The notes: generated by a model not told the origin, from the sequence alone. Counted from the stretch's first letter, positions 1 through 8,940 are shown. The stretch: DNA of 64,000 nt from Desulfobacteraceae bacterium (GCA_014237465.1 JABZFM010000022.1:1-64000); one strand, 5' to 3'. A program made the numbers and translations.

Positions 1-290
1 AGGCTTTTGCCGCTGGTCTCAGCTGCGGTGGCAATTGCGGCATGAATACTGGGCGAAATGCGCAGGGTCAACTTACCGGAGTATGGCTTGTTCGGTTTTT
101 CTCCCAGTTCGGCGCAAGTGTCAAGATAATGGTCAACAGCTTCTGTGAAAGCTGTTTCCAGCTCATTCACTGTCTCGCCGTGAAAGCTGATAATGTCGCG
201 AATGCCTGCAAGGCGGCCAAAGAAAATATGGTCTTCCGGGTCAAACTCAACACGGGCGACATAGCCTTTGTAAGTCATGGCGTTTTTCAT
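1..290 (-). CDS. hicB: HicB-family antitoxin (3' end beyond window)
   Basis: Antitoxin of a type II HicAB module, expected to neutralise HicA and repress the operon through a ribbon-helix-helix DNA-binding tail. Reading in from the left edge, 96 codons are visible. The N-terminal half is the HicB RNase-H-like fold (YKGYVARVEFDPED, then GETVNELETAFTEAVDHYL), and a C-terminal RHH segment begins at LRISPSIHAAI. The start at 290 is chosen because ATGA (287-290) overlaps the stop of hicA, the usual hicA-hicB coupling. The last residues, which should complete the RHH helix, lie outside the window. Family assignment is confident; completeness cannot be judged. Confidence 0.85.
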   Translation of the reverse strand, partial: MKNAMTYKGYVARVEFDPEDHIFFGRLAGIRDIISFHGETVNELETAFTEAVDHYLDTCAELGEKPNKPYSGKLTLRISPSIHAAIATAAETSGKS

Positions 291-541
291 GGCGTTACTC
301 CTATCATTTTGAGAAAATCACGAGCAGCAATTACCCGGTACCGCAAGGCCTCTTTACCTGGATGCGGCCTGTGGAAGGTGGCTTTGCTGCCTTTATGCAA
401 AATAGTGATACGGGAACCACTGCTTTCAATGATTTTGCAGCCCACGGCCTTGAACAAGGCTTCGATTTTCCGCCATTCAATATTGCCGGAAACCGGGTCC
501 GCGAAGATGGTATTCAGAGTTTTTCGATGGTTCCTGTTCAT
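287..541 (-). CDS. hicA: HicA-family mRNA interferase toxin
   Basis: An 84-residue protein matching the HicA toxin family, small double-stranded-RNA-binding-fold ribonucleases that cut translated mRNA. The central GSRITILHKGSKATFHRPHP segment carries the conserved histidine region, followed by a helix ending in FLKMIGV. It precedes hicB and overlaps it by four bases. No strong ribosome-binding site is visible before the ATG, so the start rests on family length. At about 84 residues it is typical for the longer HicA subgroup. It is expected to be autoregulated through HicB. Confidence 0.85.
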   Translation of the reverse strand: MNRNHRKTLNTIFADPVSGNIEWRKIEALFKAVGCKIIESSGSRITILHKGSKATFHRPHPGKEALRYRVIAARDFLKMIGVTP

Positions 542-862
542 ACCGATTTTATGATATCACTTTTTGCCACCAAATCAAGAAAAGAAGAATCGTTTGATGT
601 TCGATGTTCATCATAGTGTACTATTGGCAGAAAAGACGATTGAAATAGCCGCCCCCCGGTTAAATAAAACCACAAAGGCATTCAACAGGGCAAGAAAAGG
701 CGTAAAATTCGAAAAATATTGATCGCTCTGATTGTAATAGCTATAATATATTGAATTCCAGGCAAATCAACATTCCAATTGGGGTGAAGCCCCTATGTTG
801 CCGTTCAGTCACTAATTAATGCATAATTGTGAGCCGTTCACATTAATTAAAAAGGGAAAAAA
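542..862. other. Intergenic region with no recognised gene
   Basis: AT-rich spacer between the hicA start and the next rightward gene. It holds the divergent promoter region for hicAB and for the 863 gene. No convincing coding frame, RNA gene or long repeat was seen. A ribosome-binding-like AAGGGA sits just before 863. Confidence 0.5.
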
Positions 863-1345
863 ATGAGTAAAGGAAAAAAAGTAATGAAAGTAAATAAAGG
901 GGATCGAATACCTCGGAAAATATGGATTTTTCTTGTTGTTGGTCTGCTCGCCACAGGGCTTGCCGGCGCATTTGTGTATGGTTTAATCAATGAGCCTTCT
1001 GCAGAACCAGCACCCATAACTTTACAAAAAAAAGAAGCGCCTGATTTTCAAAAGCTGATTGGAAGATGGGTTCGAACGGATGGCGGATATGTGATTGAAC
1101 TCAGTAAGATCCATCCGGACGGCCGGGCGGAAGCTACTTATTTAAATCCCCGGCCGATTAATGTCTCACGCTCAACCGTTTCCGAAGTAGACGGAGTAAT
1201 CATACTGTTTATTGAACTCCGGGATCAGGGATACCCCGGATCCACTTATGAGCTGAAATATCATCCGGATCATGATATGATGGTGGGCGTCTATTTTCAG
1301 GCGGCTATTCAGCAGTCGTATGATGTGGTTTTTCAGAGAAAGTAA
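863..1345 (+). CDS. Small membrane-anchored protein, unknown function
   Basis: A 160-residue protein with a basic N-terminus and one hydrophobic segment (about residues 24-43, IWIFLVVGLLATGLAGAFVY), so probably anchored with its C-terminal domain outside the membrane. The remaining ~110 residues contain a lipocalin- or META-like pattern of short beta strands beginning FQKLIGRWVRTDGG and ending DVVFQRK. A similar 'GRWVR' opening is common in small secreted beta proteins. I do not recognise the family. The start at 863 follows AAGGGA with a five-base spacer; an alternative ATG lies seven codons in. The DUF389 gene follows 51 bases downstream and may be co-transcribed. Confidence 0.6.
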   Translation: MSKGKKVMKVNKGDRIPRKIWIFLVVGLLATGLAGAFVYGLINEPSAEPAPITLQKKEAPDFQKLIGRWVRTDGGYVIELSKIHPDGRAEATYLNPRPINVSRSTVSEVDGVIILFIELRDQGYPGSTYELKYHPDHDMMVGVYFQAAIQQSYDVVFQRK

Positions 1346-1396
1346 AACAGGAAAAAGTGATCAGTTTTCAGAATACAGACGATTCATGAGGTTAGA

Positions 1397-3100
1397 ATGG
1401 GAAAGAAAAAAGGAATTCAGATATCTCCAGCAAGATTTCGTGTTATCTACCAGGAAATTAAGGACGGGTCCGAACCGGGGCTCCGGTTTTATATTCTGGT
1501 TGCCGTGTCAACCCTGATTGCCGGTTTTGGATTGATGGCCAACAGTACGGCGGTGGTTATTGGTGCAATGCTCGTAGCCCCTTTGATGACGCCAATTTTT
1601 GGAATGTCTCTTGCGCTTATCCGGGGAAATTCGGATTTGCTGGGCAAATCAATTCGCGCGGAAATTGCCGGGGTGGTCGCTTCCATTATCATGGGGTATT
1701 TACTGGGAATTCTTGCGCCGGTTGTGGAAGTGACCCCGGAAATGCTGGCACGGACCGCGCCGAATCTTTTTGATCTGCTGGTGGCCGTTCTTGCCGGATT
1801 TGCAGGATCCTATGCCATGGTGGATGAAAAAATCAGCCCTGCCCTGCCGGGTGTCGCAATTGCCACGGCCATTGTGCCTCCGCTGGCCAATTGTGGTCTG
1901 TGTTTTGCTTTAGGATCATACATTGGCGGTATCGGATCATTTCTTTTGTTTTTCGCCAATTTTCTTTCTGTTCTGCTGGTTGCTTCAATAACGTTTACAG
2001 TCTTCGGTTTGGCACGAAGATTTGAAACAATTTCAAAAAAAGACATCATCAAACGGTTTGGCCTGGCATTTGTCAGTTTTTGTATAGTAGCGATTTTTCT
2101 GACGGATGCACTTTATAAAATGGCCAGTGATAAACGCCTTGAATTAAATATTCGTTCCGTACTGACCAGCGAAGTGTCCGCCATGCCGTCAACCAGCATG
2201 GATAAAATGAGTTATGAGGTTGATGATGATGACAAGTTGTATGTTCTGGCCAAATTTCATTCAAGCAAACCCCTTTCACCCATAAAGGTGAAAGCCATAG
2301 AAAATCGGTTGGCTGAAAAAACCGGTGTGCCCACGGAATTGATAATCAGATGCGTTCTTGCCCGGGATATCTCCGCAGTAGGGTCTACCAGCCAGGTAAT
2401 TCCGCAAACCCTGGATGGAATGTTTATCAGCGATCAACTGCAGCATCCAATTGTTCGGATGACAAATATGTCTGAAAAAGTGATTCGGGATTATTTGGCG
2501 CCACGTTTTGGTGTGAACCTGGTGGATGTGGAAATTTTGGACTTTGAACAATCTTTTGGGATTTTTGCGACAATTATCGGTATTCGGGATCTTTCAAAGA
2601 CTGAAGTTAATGAGATTGAACAGGCTCTTCGGGGTGTGCTTGAAAAAAAGAATCTGAAATTATTGATTCGTCAGGTTAAGTTCGATCTGCACACGAAAGA
2701 TGGGACTGTGCATTACGAGTGGTTTCCAATGGATCATCTACTGTCAGATGAGCATAAAGCAGTAAATACAAAAGCAAAACAGTTTCTGGAAAATCAATTT
2801 GATGAATATGAAGATTTATTTCTGGTCAACATAAATACGTCCGTGATCGAAGGCATGCATTACTTTCTTTTAGAGTTGGCAGGTAACCGTTATTTCTCAG
2901 CAGAAGAGGTCGTTGATATTGAGCAGAAAGTATCCGCTCTGATTGGCAAACCGGTTCAAATTTATGCCTGGTCAAGGCCGGAAGTTGTTGCCACTGCTGA
3001 CGGGTATGCATCTTATGAATCAACAGTCCGTGATTTTTTTTCTAAACGCCGGGAAACATATAAACAAGAAATTAAAAAGATAATCGATATGATGCAATAG
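1397..3100 (+). CDS. DUF389 family multi-pass membrane protein
   Basis: A 567-residue protein of the DUF389 (TIGR00341-type) family, whose function is not established. The N-terminal ~215 residues hold about six membrane segments. They include the family signature around GLMANSTAVVIGAMLVAPLM and the glycine/proline-rich GVAIATAIVPPLANCGLC. The C-terminal ~340 residues are soluble, with two similar alpha/beta stretches containing 'ENRLAEKTGVPTELIIR' and 'EQALRGVLEKKNLKLLIRQV', suggesting a repeated regulatory domain. That tail is longer than in minimal family members. The start is supported by GAGG six bases before the ATG. Confidence 0.85.
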   Translation: MGKKKGIQISPARFRVIYQEIKDGSEPGLRFYILVAVSTLIAGFGLMANSTAVVIGAMLVAPLMTPIFGMSLALIRGNSDLLGKSIRAEIAGVVASIIMGYLLGILAPVVEVTPEMLARTAPNLFDLLVAVLAGFAGSYAMVDEKISPALPGVAIATAIVPPLANCGLCFALGSYIGGIGSFLLFFANFLSVLLVASITFTVFGLARRFETISKKDIIKRFGLAFVSFCIVAIFLTDALYKMASDKRLELNIRSVLTSEVSAMPSTSMDKMSYEVDDDDKLYVLAKFHSSKPLSPIKVKAIENRLAEKTGVPTELIIRCVLARDISAVGSTSQVIPQTLDGMFISDQLQHPIVRMTNMSEKVIRDYLAPRFGVNLVDVEILDFEQSFGIFATIIGIRDLSKTEVNEIEQALRGVLEKKNLKLLIRQVKFDLHTKDGTVHYEWFPMDHLLSDEHKAVNTKAKQFLENQFDEYEDLFLVNINTSVIEGMHYFLLELAGNRYFSAEEVVDIEQKVSALIGKPVQIYAWSRPEVVATADGYASYESTVRDFFSKRRETYKQEIKKIIDMMQ

Positions 3101-3152
3101 AAATTTAACTATTATCTGAATGGAAAGTCCATTTCGTTATCCGGTCTCCAAT

Positions 3153-3848
3153 TTATTTGGCAGCCCTTTGTTGGTATGATTGATTCAGGCTGTCAATGAC
3201 GACTTCGATATGGGCGGTGCAAAAATCTTTAAACGCTTTTGCGGCTTCTTCCGGGTTTTGCCGGATGATACTTTCGTAGCCCTTTCGAAGATGCGTAACG
3301 ACTTTTTTCAGCTGGTCCGGCAAAGAGGTGATAGATGCCCACTGAACCCTTTCGGCTGTCGGCATGAGTTCGCTGGCAATTCTTTCGATCATGGGGTTTC
3401 CGGCAATCTTTAATATTTTGTGAGCCATTTTGGTCACGTTGGTGATATAGAGTTCAAAATCATTGCCATCAATACTTGCTTCCATTCTGTTCATCAGTTT
3501 TTCAAGTTCCGCAAAGTCATCCGGTGAAACTTTTTCCGCAGCTTTTGAAAACACAAACTGGTAGATGACAATAGCGGTTTCGTAGAGATGTTGTATTCTG
3601 TCCAGCGACAACGCTGTTACCTGGTAGCTTCCTTTCGGGGTCCGCTCCACCAGCCAGATTTGTTCCAGCATGCGCAGAGCGTCCCTCACCGGGCTTCGGC
3701 TGACCCCCAGTTCTTTTGAAATTTTAGTCTCAAATATCAGTTCTCCCGGCTTTAAGTCATTATGCACAATTTTATTGCCAATCAGATGAAAAATCTGATC
3801 AGATAAATTGTTTCGGGCCAGTAAATTGGTTTGTGCCAGTTGTTCCAT
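3153..3848 (-). CDS. GntR/FadR-type transcriptional regulator
   Basis: A 231-residue GntR-family repressor of the FCD (FadR C-terminal) subgroup. The N-terminal winged helix spans about residues 10-75 (LSDQIFHLIGNKIV, then ETKISKELGVSRSPVRDALR with the recognition helix). The rest is an all-helical effector domain, which in this family often binds organic acids or acyl-CoA-like ligands. It is the last gene of the long minus-strand cluster, 70 bases after the ferredoxin gene, and has AGGA six bases before its ATG. It is a plausible local sensor of the cluster's substrate or product, but the ligand is unknown. Confidence 0.85.
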   Translation of the reverse strand: MEQLAQTNLLARNNLSDQIFHLIGNKIVHNDLKPGELIFETKISKELGVSRSPVRDALRMLEQIWLVERTPKGSYQVTALSLDRIQHLYETAIVIYQFVFSKAAEKVSPDDFAELEKLMNRMEASIDGNDFELYITNVTKMAHKILKIAGNPMIERIASELMPTAERVQWASITSLPDQLKKVVTHLRKGYESIIRQNPEEAAKAFKDFCTAHIEVVIDSLNQSYQQRAAK

Positions 3849-3918
3849 CAGAATTCCTGTTTTAATGGGTGCGGGCTAATTCATATAAAGCACCATCATA
3901 CCACCATATATGAACAAA

Positions 3919-4149
3919 TTATGTTGCGGGGACCATCAGAATCGCACCTGACGGGCAATCCTGCTCACAGGCATTACATCCGATACATTTTTTTGCGTCC
4001 GTCAGAACCGGGTATCGGCGGAATCCATGAGTACTGTTTCTGATTTCAAGGTCCAGGGCGCCGGTCGGACAGATATTGACACACATGGTGCATGCGATGC
4101 ATACTTCCCTGTCAAATTTCGGTTTTTCTTTTCGGGCATTTTTGTTCAT
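3919..4149 (-). CDS. Small 2[4Fe-4S] ferredoxin
   Basis: A 76-residue protein with two complete 4Fe-4S binding motifs: CIACTMCVNICPTGAL near residues 18-33 and CIGCNACEQDCPSGAI near residues 56-71. It is a bacterial-type dicluster ferredoxin with a ~25-residue insert between the motifs. It probably carries low-potential electrons between the AOR-type enzyme upstream and the ATP-driven CoA enzyme of the same cluster; that pairing is inferred from position. The start has GAGG about eight bases upstream. Confidence 0.88.
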   Translation of the reverse strand: MNKNARKEKPKFDREVCIACTMCVNICPTGALDLEIRNSTHGFRRYPVLTDAKKCIGCNACEQDCPSGAILMVPAT

Positions 4150-4285
4150 CTGTTATTTCCTCTAAAATTATCAAAGTTCCGCTAAGTTTTTATTTAAAAT
4201 AGCCCGTGCCTTTTTTAACCAGTTCGGCCGCAATCAGAACCCGGTGAATCGGATGTGCCGGCCCCGCTTTCAAAGAGCTTGGCAT

Positions 4286-5032
4286 CTAAAAACGTTTCCA
4301 TACGGTTTTTAAGCGGGTGATTTCCTTTTTTGTATTTTCACTGGTCAGCTTGTGAAGAAACTCCGTCCTGGGATTTGTTTTCACATGCTGAATTTCTGAT
4401 TTAATTCGGTCACCGTATAAGGATTCGCCCGTGTACTGGATGGAAATTTCTTCCGGCCGGTACTGGGTGATGATGTCTTCCGGCACTGTCTCAAGAGCCC
4501 ATATAGTATAGACGGAATTATTTACATGGGTGTTGAAGTCCAGATCATGCATCCGGGTGGTGAAAATCCGTTCCGAGTCAATGGTATTTAATTCAGGAAT
4601 TGAATTTATATCATCCGTTATAGGATGCTGAAGTCCTGAAATCATATTTTCCGGGAGGCTCTTGCTGAGTCTGGCCGGCCTTTTTGATTTCAGATTGATG
4701 ACAATCCAACAGCTTTTTGCAGAAATCAGCAGGGACTCATTTTCATCATAAATTTCAAATTGCCGCAGTTCATAAAGGTTTTTAAAAGGATATCGCCAGG
4801 TCCGGATGGTAATCAGATCATCCCATTTCGGGTAGCGGATAATGTTTATATGGTATTTTATCACTACCCATGCGAAACCGATTTCAAGCAGGTCATAGGA
4901 CGATACTTTCATCTGGGCGCAGTGATGGGTCATGATGTCCTGGAAATAATTAACCGCGCTGACCGGTTTGATCATTCCCTTGACGCCGGTTTCCGCGTAG
5001 CGGACCCTGATTCTCTCTTCATAGAGGTTCAT
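4286..5032 (-). CDS. Acyl-ACP/acyl-CoA thioesterase (double hot-dog fold)
   Basis: A 248-residue protein of the acyl-ACP thioesterase (FatA-like) family, which hydrolyses acyl thioesters. The N-terminal hot-dog begins YEERIRVRYAETGVKG. The second domain carries the active-site stretch DLDFNTHVNNSVYTIWALE, matching the family's N-x-H-x3-N arrangement, with the following Glu as third candidate. Its ATG overlaps the AOR stop codon (ATGA at 5029-5032), so the two are translationally coupled. In this cluster the substrate may be a CoA thioester rather than fatty acyl-ACP; that is inference. Confidence 0.8.
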   Translation of the reverse strand: MNLYEERIRVRYAETGVKGMIKPVSAVNYFQDIMTHHCAQMKVSSYDLLEIGFAWVVIKYHINIIRYPKWDDLITIRTWRYPFKNLYELRQFEIYDENESLLISAKSCWIVINLKSKRPARLSKSLPENMISGLQHPITDDINSIPELNTIDSERIFTTRMHDLDFNTHVNNSVYTIWALETVPEDIITQYRPEEISIQYTGESLYGDRIKSEIQHVKTNPRTEFLHKLTSENTKKEITRLKTVWKRF

Positions 5033-6984
5033 GGGTTGATATTGCTTTCAACTATATCCTGCGACGGGGTGCCGGTTTCCGGGTTCCAGTTAAATTGTCG
5101 CCAGTAGTCTGAAATCATTTGATCAATATCGACGGTGCGATATTTATTGGCGCCTTCAGTCAACGGCGGCTGTCCCAGGGCCCGTGGGTTGGGCCTGGTT
5201 GATTTCGGGTCAATGCCGTGCTTGATATTAAATGCCTGTTTTATGGTTTGGAGGCGTTTGCCGATCTCCATATATTCTTCAGGGGATTTGTTCCATCCGG
5301 TGGCCGCATTGAGCCACTCAAAAAACGGAACCCGGTCCACCCCGATTTGCGCACCGAACACGCAGCCGCCGGCTCCGTTTAACACATTGACAAACTTGCT
5401 GCAGGCGGCCGCATGAATTGCTTTTTTTTCAGTGACTTTATATTTACTCTTTTTACGGTACATGAGCCAGATGCCCGGCAAGGACTTGTCTTTTTTCCAG
5501 AGCCGGAACATTTCATAATACATCTGTGATCCGACGGTATGCCTTCCCGGTGTGGCTTCCACTGCATAGTGAACGGCAAATCCCGGGTCAAACCGGCTGT
5601 CGTGCATGGGCAGTTCCTGGCCGCCCGCGTGTATGGCATATTTATCTGAACCTTTACCAATCAATTCAGATGCTCTTTTGACGCCATCAGCCAGAATGTC
5701 TCCGATGCCTTCACGTGAAATCATTTTATCCATCAGTGACAACATAGCTGGGGTATTCCCCCATGTCAGCTCAAGCCCGTCTGTGTCATCTTTTGTTAAA
5801 ATGCCCCGTTCATAACACTCGATGGCAAATGCAATGGTCCCGCCCGCGGAAATGGTATCCATCCCGGCCCGGTTTAAGACATCATTCATGGTAAAAACAC
5901 TGTCCATATTTTCATTGAGGCACAGGCCGCTTAAGGCGAGAATTGATTCATACTCGGGTTTGTGCGTTTCGCCATTGGGGAAGTTGCCTTTGCAGATCCC
6001 CCCGCATCCCAAAGGACAGGAGTAGCAGTGGTATTTTGATTTTTCGGTTTTAAGAATGGCATCCGGATTGATCTCGTTTGATTTGTCTTTTGCAAAATCA
6101 CGGTTGGAACCGGCCCAGTTTTTAATGGGTGAATCCCCGAGTTCGACAGAATACTGGTTTAAGGCAATGGTCCCCCATTTGCGGAGCATGAATTTCCAGA
6201 GCATGCCGTCCATGGCGGTCTGGATCGGTAGAAAGCGCAAAATTGCCGCAAGAATTCGTACCCCGTTTCCGGATAAAAACCAGGGCTGGAACTGCACCCA
6301 CTTGTTGCATTTTTCGTTCAGCCCCCTGATTTCAGAACGGTTGTGGGTCTCAATTTTTTTGGCGCTGTCCAGCACCACGGCTTTTAACCTTTTGGACCCC
6401 ATGACCGCACCGAGTCCTGACCGGGCGGCCATCCGCCCCAGATCATTGCTGATTCCGGATATGCAGGACAGTTTTTCGCCGGCCGGTCCGATGCAGGCCA
6501 CTTTGGGCTTTCGTTTATCTTTCAGTTCTTCAATTAAAAATTCCTCGGTTTCAATGGCATCTTTTCCCCACAGAGACGTTGCATCCCGAAGTTCAGCGTT
6601 GCCTTTACTGATATATAAATAGACCGGTTTTTCACTGATACCTTTAAAAAAAATACCGTCATATCCGCACCGTTTGATGGCCGGAGAAAAATTACCCCCG
6701 CAGTTGGCTTCTCCATATCCACCGGTCAAAGGCGATTTGCCCACCACCATCCAGCGGCCCGTGAACAGGCTGCCGGTTCCGGTCAAAAGCCCGGAAACAA
6801 AACCTAAAATATTATCCGGCCCCAAAGGGTCAGCGTCCGCAGGGATGTTGTTATAGAGAATAAAGCCGCCCAGCCCGGAACCGGATAAAAATTTTTCATA
6901 AACGGAATCCGGGATCTGCTGTTCCTCAAAGGTTCCGTCTGATAAATTGACCATTAAGATTTTGCCCATATAACCAGTTGGCAT
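5029..6984 (-). CDS. Aldehyde:ferredoxin oxidoreductase family tungstoenzyme
   Basis: A 651-residue member of the AOR family, W(Mo)-bispyranopterin enzymes that couple carboxylate/aldehyde chemistry to ferredoxin. The full length fits the family. The N-terminal pterin-binding domain has GYGEANCGGNFSPAIKRCGY. The [4Fe-4S] ligands are Cys320, Cys323 and Cys327 (CYSCPLGC) and Cys541 (GAGGCVFG). The HDSRFDPGFAVHYAVEATPG region is the expected second pterin-binding site. BamB, the active-site subunit of class II benzoyl-CoA reductase, belongs to the same superfamily and has similar length, so reductase activity is as possible as aldehyde oxidation. AAGGGG precedes the start; the thioesterase overlaps its stop. 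Confidence 0.87.
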   Translation of the reverse strand: MPTGYMGKILMVNLSDGTFEEQQIPDSVYEKFLSGSGLGGFILYNNIPADADPLGPDNILGFVSGLLTGTGSLFTGRWMVVGKSPLTGGYGEANCGGNFSPAIKRCGYDGIFFKGISEKPVYLYISKGNAELRDATSLWGKDAIETEEFLIEELKDKRKPKVACIGPAGEKLSCISGISNDLGRMAARSGLGAVMGSKRLKAVVLDSAKKIETHNRSEIRGLNEKCNKWVQFQPWFLSGNGVRILAAILRFLPIQTAMDGMLWKFMLRKWGTIALNQYSVELGDSPIKNWAGSNRDFAKDKSNEINPDAILKTEKSKYHCYSCPLGCGGICKGNFPNGETHKPEYESILALSGLCLNENMDSVFTMNDVLNRAGMDTISAGGTIAFAIECYERGILTKDDTDGLELTWGNTPAMLSLMDKMISREGIGDILADGVKRASELIGKGSDKYAIHAGGQELPMHDSRFDPGFAVHYAVEATPGRHTVGSQMYYEMFRLWKKDKSLPGIWLMYRKKSKYKVTEKKAIHAAACSKFVNVLNGAGGCVFGAQIGVDRVPFFEWLNAATGWNKSPEEYMEIGKRLQTIKQAFNIKHGIDPKSTRPNPRALGQPPLTEGANKYRTVDIDQMISDYWRQFNWNPETGTPSQDIVESNINP

Positions 6985-7028
6985 AATTTTTTCCCCTTTT
7001 GTTAAATCATATTTGTTTCAAAAAGTCT

Positions 7029-7198
7029 GAAGTGACTGAATATGAACAAGTTTTAAGTGACTAAAGTGAGCTAAAGTGACTAAAGTTGAGGATTGCGCTA
7101 AACGCGCGATCATTTTTAATATAAAAATTGACAATGCCGGAGGCATTAGCCATAATTTTTGCTCACTAAAAACTTTAGTTCGCTTGTAACTTTTCAGG
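7029..7198. repeat. Intergenic palindromic repeat, family A copy 1
   Basis: A ~170 bp element filling the gap between the CooC-like gene and the AOR gene. One end carries runs of AAGTGACTAAAG and GAGCTAAAGTGAC; the other carries the complementary CTCACTAAAAACTTTAG, so it has imperfect inverted termini. The middle has the small palindromes GCGCTAAACGCGC and TGCCGGAGGCA. A closely related copy lies at 26076-26232. It resembles a non-autonomous mobile or REP-like element. Confidence 0.65.
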
Positions 7199-7199
7199 C

Positions 7200-8048
7200 T
7201 TATCCCGTCAAAGCGACAGCCGATTTTCTGTTTCTGTTGTCTGTTTTTTCCTCTGTCTTTTCCCTTTTCAATGATACCCGTATTCCGATTTCAGACAAAC
7301 AATTTTTGACCGACTTTATTGCCGGGCTGTCTTTAATTTCAAGGATACTTTTCCCTTCAATGTCAAAAGACCGTATGGTGTCATCTTCCGGAACCCATCC
7401 CAGACAGTCAAGTTCTGCGGGGATGACCAGTTTTTCATATTCATCTTTACTGCGAAGCCGATTTAATATCAGCCCTGTTTTTTCATATTCAATAGCCGTA
7501 TCTGAGACTTTTTTAATTGTTTTTGCCACATTTAAGCCTTTGGCCGAAGCGTCGGACACCAGAATCAGGTGGGTGACCTTTTCCATCACCCGCCGGTTGA
7601 CCTGTTCAATGCCGGCCTCGCCGTCAATCACCACAAAATCAAAATTGTCCGCCATGGACACGATAAGGTCTTTTAAAATGTGATTCACCTGGCAGTAACA
7701 TCCTTCCTTTTCCGGTCGGCCGATGGCAAGAAACGCAATATTGTTATTTTCTTTCATGGCGGACAACATTTCATAATCCAGCATGGAAAGCATTTCCATT
7801 TTATCTGTCGTTTTGCCGGATTCCACCCGCCGGATCAGTTCGTTCCTGATGTCATCCACAGTTTTTGTAACGTCGATACCCAGCGCGGTGGACAGCCCCA
7901 CGGCCGGGTCCGCGTCAATGGCCAGCACTTTATTGTCGGAATCTGAAGACAGGATTTTTACGATGGTGGCGCTAAGGGATGTTTTGCCCACCCCGCCTTT
8001 GCCGCATAGGGCGAGGACGGAGGCTTTTTTGTTCTGCGGTTTAAGCAT
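7200..8048 (-). CDS. CooC/AcsF-type nickel-enzyme maturation ATPase
   Basis: A 282-residue MinD/CooC-family P-loop ATPase. The deviant Walker A motif CGKGGVGKTS is at about residues 15-24, and the switch aspartates are in VLAIDADPAVG. A CooC-type GCYC motif (EKEGCYCQVNHILKDL) and a DGEAGIEQVNRRVM segment follow. In CO dehydrogenase and acetyl-CoA synthase systems, CooC and AcsF load nickel into the Ni-Fe-S cluster. Here it overlaps by eight bases the gene for an acetyl-CoA-synthase-like protein, which strongly suggests a shared role. The basic C-terminal ~25 residues look like a disordered tail. No CODH catalytic subunit gene is seen in the window. Confidence 0.85.
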   Translation of the reverse strand: MLKPQNKKASVLALCGKGGVGKTSLSATIVKILSSDSDNKVLAIDADPAVGLSTALGIDVTKTVDDIRNELIRRVESGKTTDKMEMLSMLDYEMLSAMKENNNIAFLAIGRPEKEGCYCQVNHILKDLIVSMADNFDFVVIDGEAGIEQVNRRVMEKVTHLILVSDASAKGLNVAKTIKKVSDTAIEYEKTGLILNRLRSKDEYEKLVIPAELDCLGWVPEDDTIRSFDIEGKSILEIKDSPAIKSVKNCLSEIGIRVSLKREKTEEKTDNRNRKSAVALTG

Positions 8049-8784
8049 GGGCTGCTGTCTCCCTCTTCGCCAGAGACTTTCTCATGGCCCTGAGCTCCGC
8101 CACGTCACCGCAAACATCGTTATAATCGCAGGTATCGCAATCAAACGACAATTCCTCCGTCATTTTATTCATGGCGCTGATCAGTGTTGTAACATGGTCC
8201 GATATGGCTTTTACTTCCAGAACATCTTCCCTGCTCGACGTGATGAAAACAGTTTCCACTGAACGGACATAGGGCCTTTTCGAAAACTTATCAATTAAAG
8301 CCCCGCCAAGATGTTTAAAGGAAAATCCGTTTTGAATCGCTTCCTTGCTCACCCGGCTCCATTCCCGCTGGTGTTGGGATACCCCGCGCATCATATAGCC
8401 TTTTAGATGAATGTCGTAGCGCAAAAGTTCCATTTCCCGATAACGATCATAGCTGTTGTCCGCATCAAAATCAGATGCGTCAACAATCACGACTTTGCCG
8501 AAAGAAACCTGCTGACCGTTTAAATGCGGCAGGTCCGGCCCCACAATGGTAATCCGGCCGTTTTTTATTTTATCCGGATCATTCACCCACATCAGAAAAG
8601 ACGTGGACGCGTCTTTCGGGTTGCCAAGTTCAACCGCCGTATCCGGGCCCAAAACCAGATTCCGGTTTTTTTCAGACGGCCATTTTGTCTGTCCGTTATG
8701 GATAAACTCGGATATTTTACCCTCGTTTCGCCTGCGATTCAGGTATGCCGTTATTTCATTATAGTGTTTGTCAAAAAGTCCCAT
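8041..8784 (-). CDS. Stand-alone acetyl-CoA synthase (CdhC/AcsB)-like domain protein
   Basis: A 247-residue protein resembling the region of acetyl-CoA synthase beta subunits (AcsB/CdhC) that precedes the A-cluster domain. Shared patterns are the PDTAVEL stretch, DPDKIKNGRITIVGPDL and the WSRVSKEAIQNGFSFKHLG block. The Ni-binding A-cluster domain is absent. Near the C-terminus is a cysteine cluster, CDTCDYNDVC, then ELRAMRKSL, which could bind a metal or Fe-S centre. The similarity is from memory of family sequences, not a search. I chose ATG 8784 (MGLFDKHYNE) because the longer open frame to 8910 runs into a palindromic repeat; no clear ribosome-binding site is seen. The CooC-like gene overlaps its end. 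Confidence 0.7.
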   Translation of the reverse strand: MGLFDKHYNEITAYLNRRRNEGKISEFIHNGQTKWPSEKNRNLVLGPDTAVELGNPKDASTSFLMWVNDPDKIKNGRITIVGPDLPHLNGQQVSFGKVVIVDASDFDADNSYDRYREMELLRYDIHLKGYMMRGVSQHQREWSRVSKEAIQNGFSFKHLGGALIDKFSKRPYVRSVETVFITSSREDVLEVKAISDHVTTLISAMNKMTEELSFDCDTCDYNDVCGDVAELRAMRKSLAKRETAAHA

Positions 8785-8858
8785 AAGAATAATTCTATTT
8801 TTAAAAATTTTAATTAAATGCTTAACTTTCGGATTTCGAATGCGATCGTCGTGAAACC

Positions 8859-8940
8859 TCCTGTGGGAGCGGCATCTTGCCGCGATACAAATCGTCCAAC
8901 GCTCGTTCAAATATCGCGGCTGGAAGCCGCTCCCACAGGA
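8859..8940. repeat. REP-like palindrome, family B
   Basis: A large imperfect hairpin between the Fe-S protein gene and the ACS-like gene. TCCTGTGGGAGCGGC (8859-8873) is perfectly complementary to GCCGCTCCCACAGGA (8926-8940), and inner arms TTGCCGCGATA and TATCGCGGC also pair. The GTGGGAGCGGC core resembles repetitive extragenic palindromes of other proteobacteria. Confidence 0.75.

Noticed and set aside
42-554. Long plus-strand frame over hicAB
   Set aside because: Antisense to two well-matched toxin-antitoxin genes; no ribosome-binding site and no homology.
8785-8910. Upstream extension of the ACS-like gene
   Set aside because: The open frame continues into the TCCTGTGGGAGCGGC palindrome and encodes an unrelated basic stretch; family similarity begins after ATG 8784.
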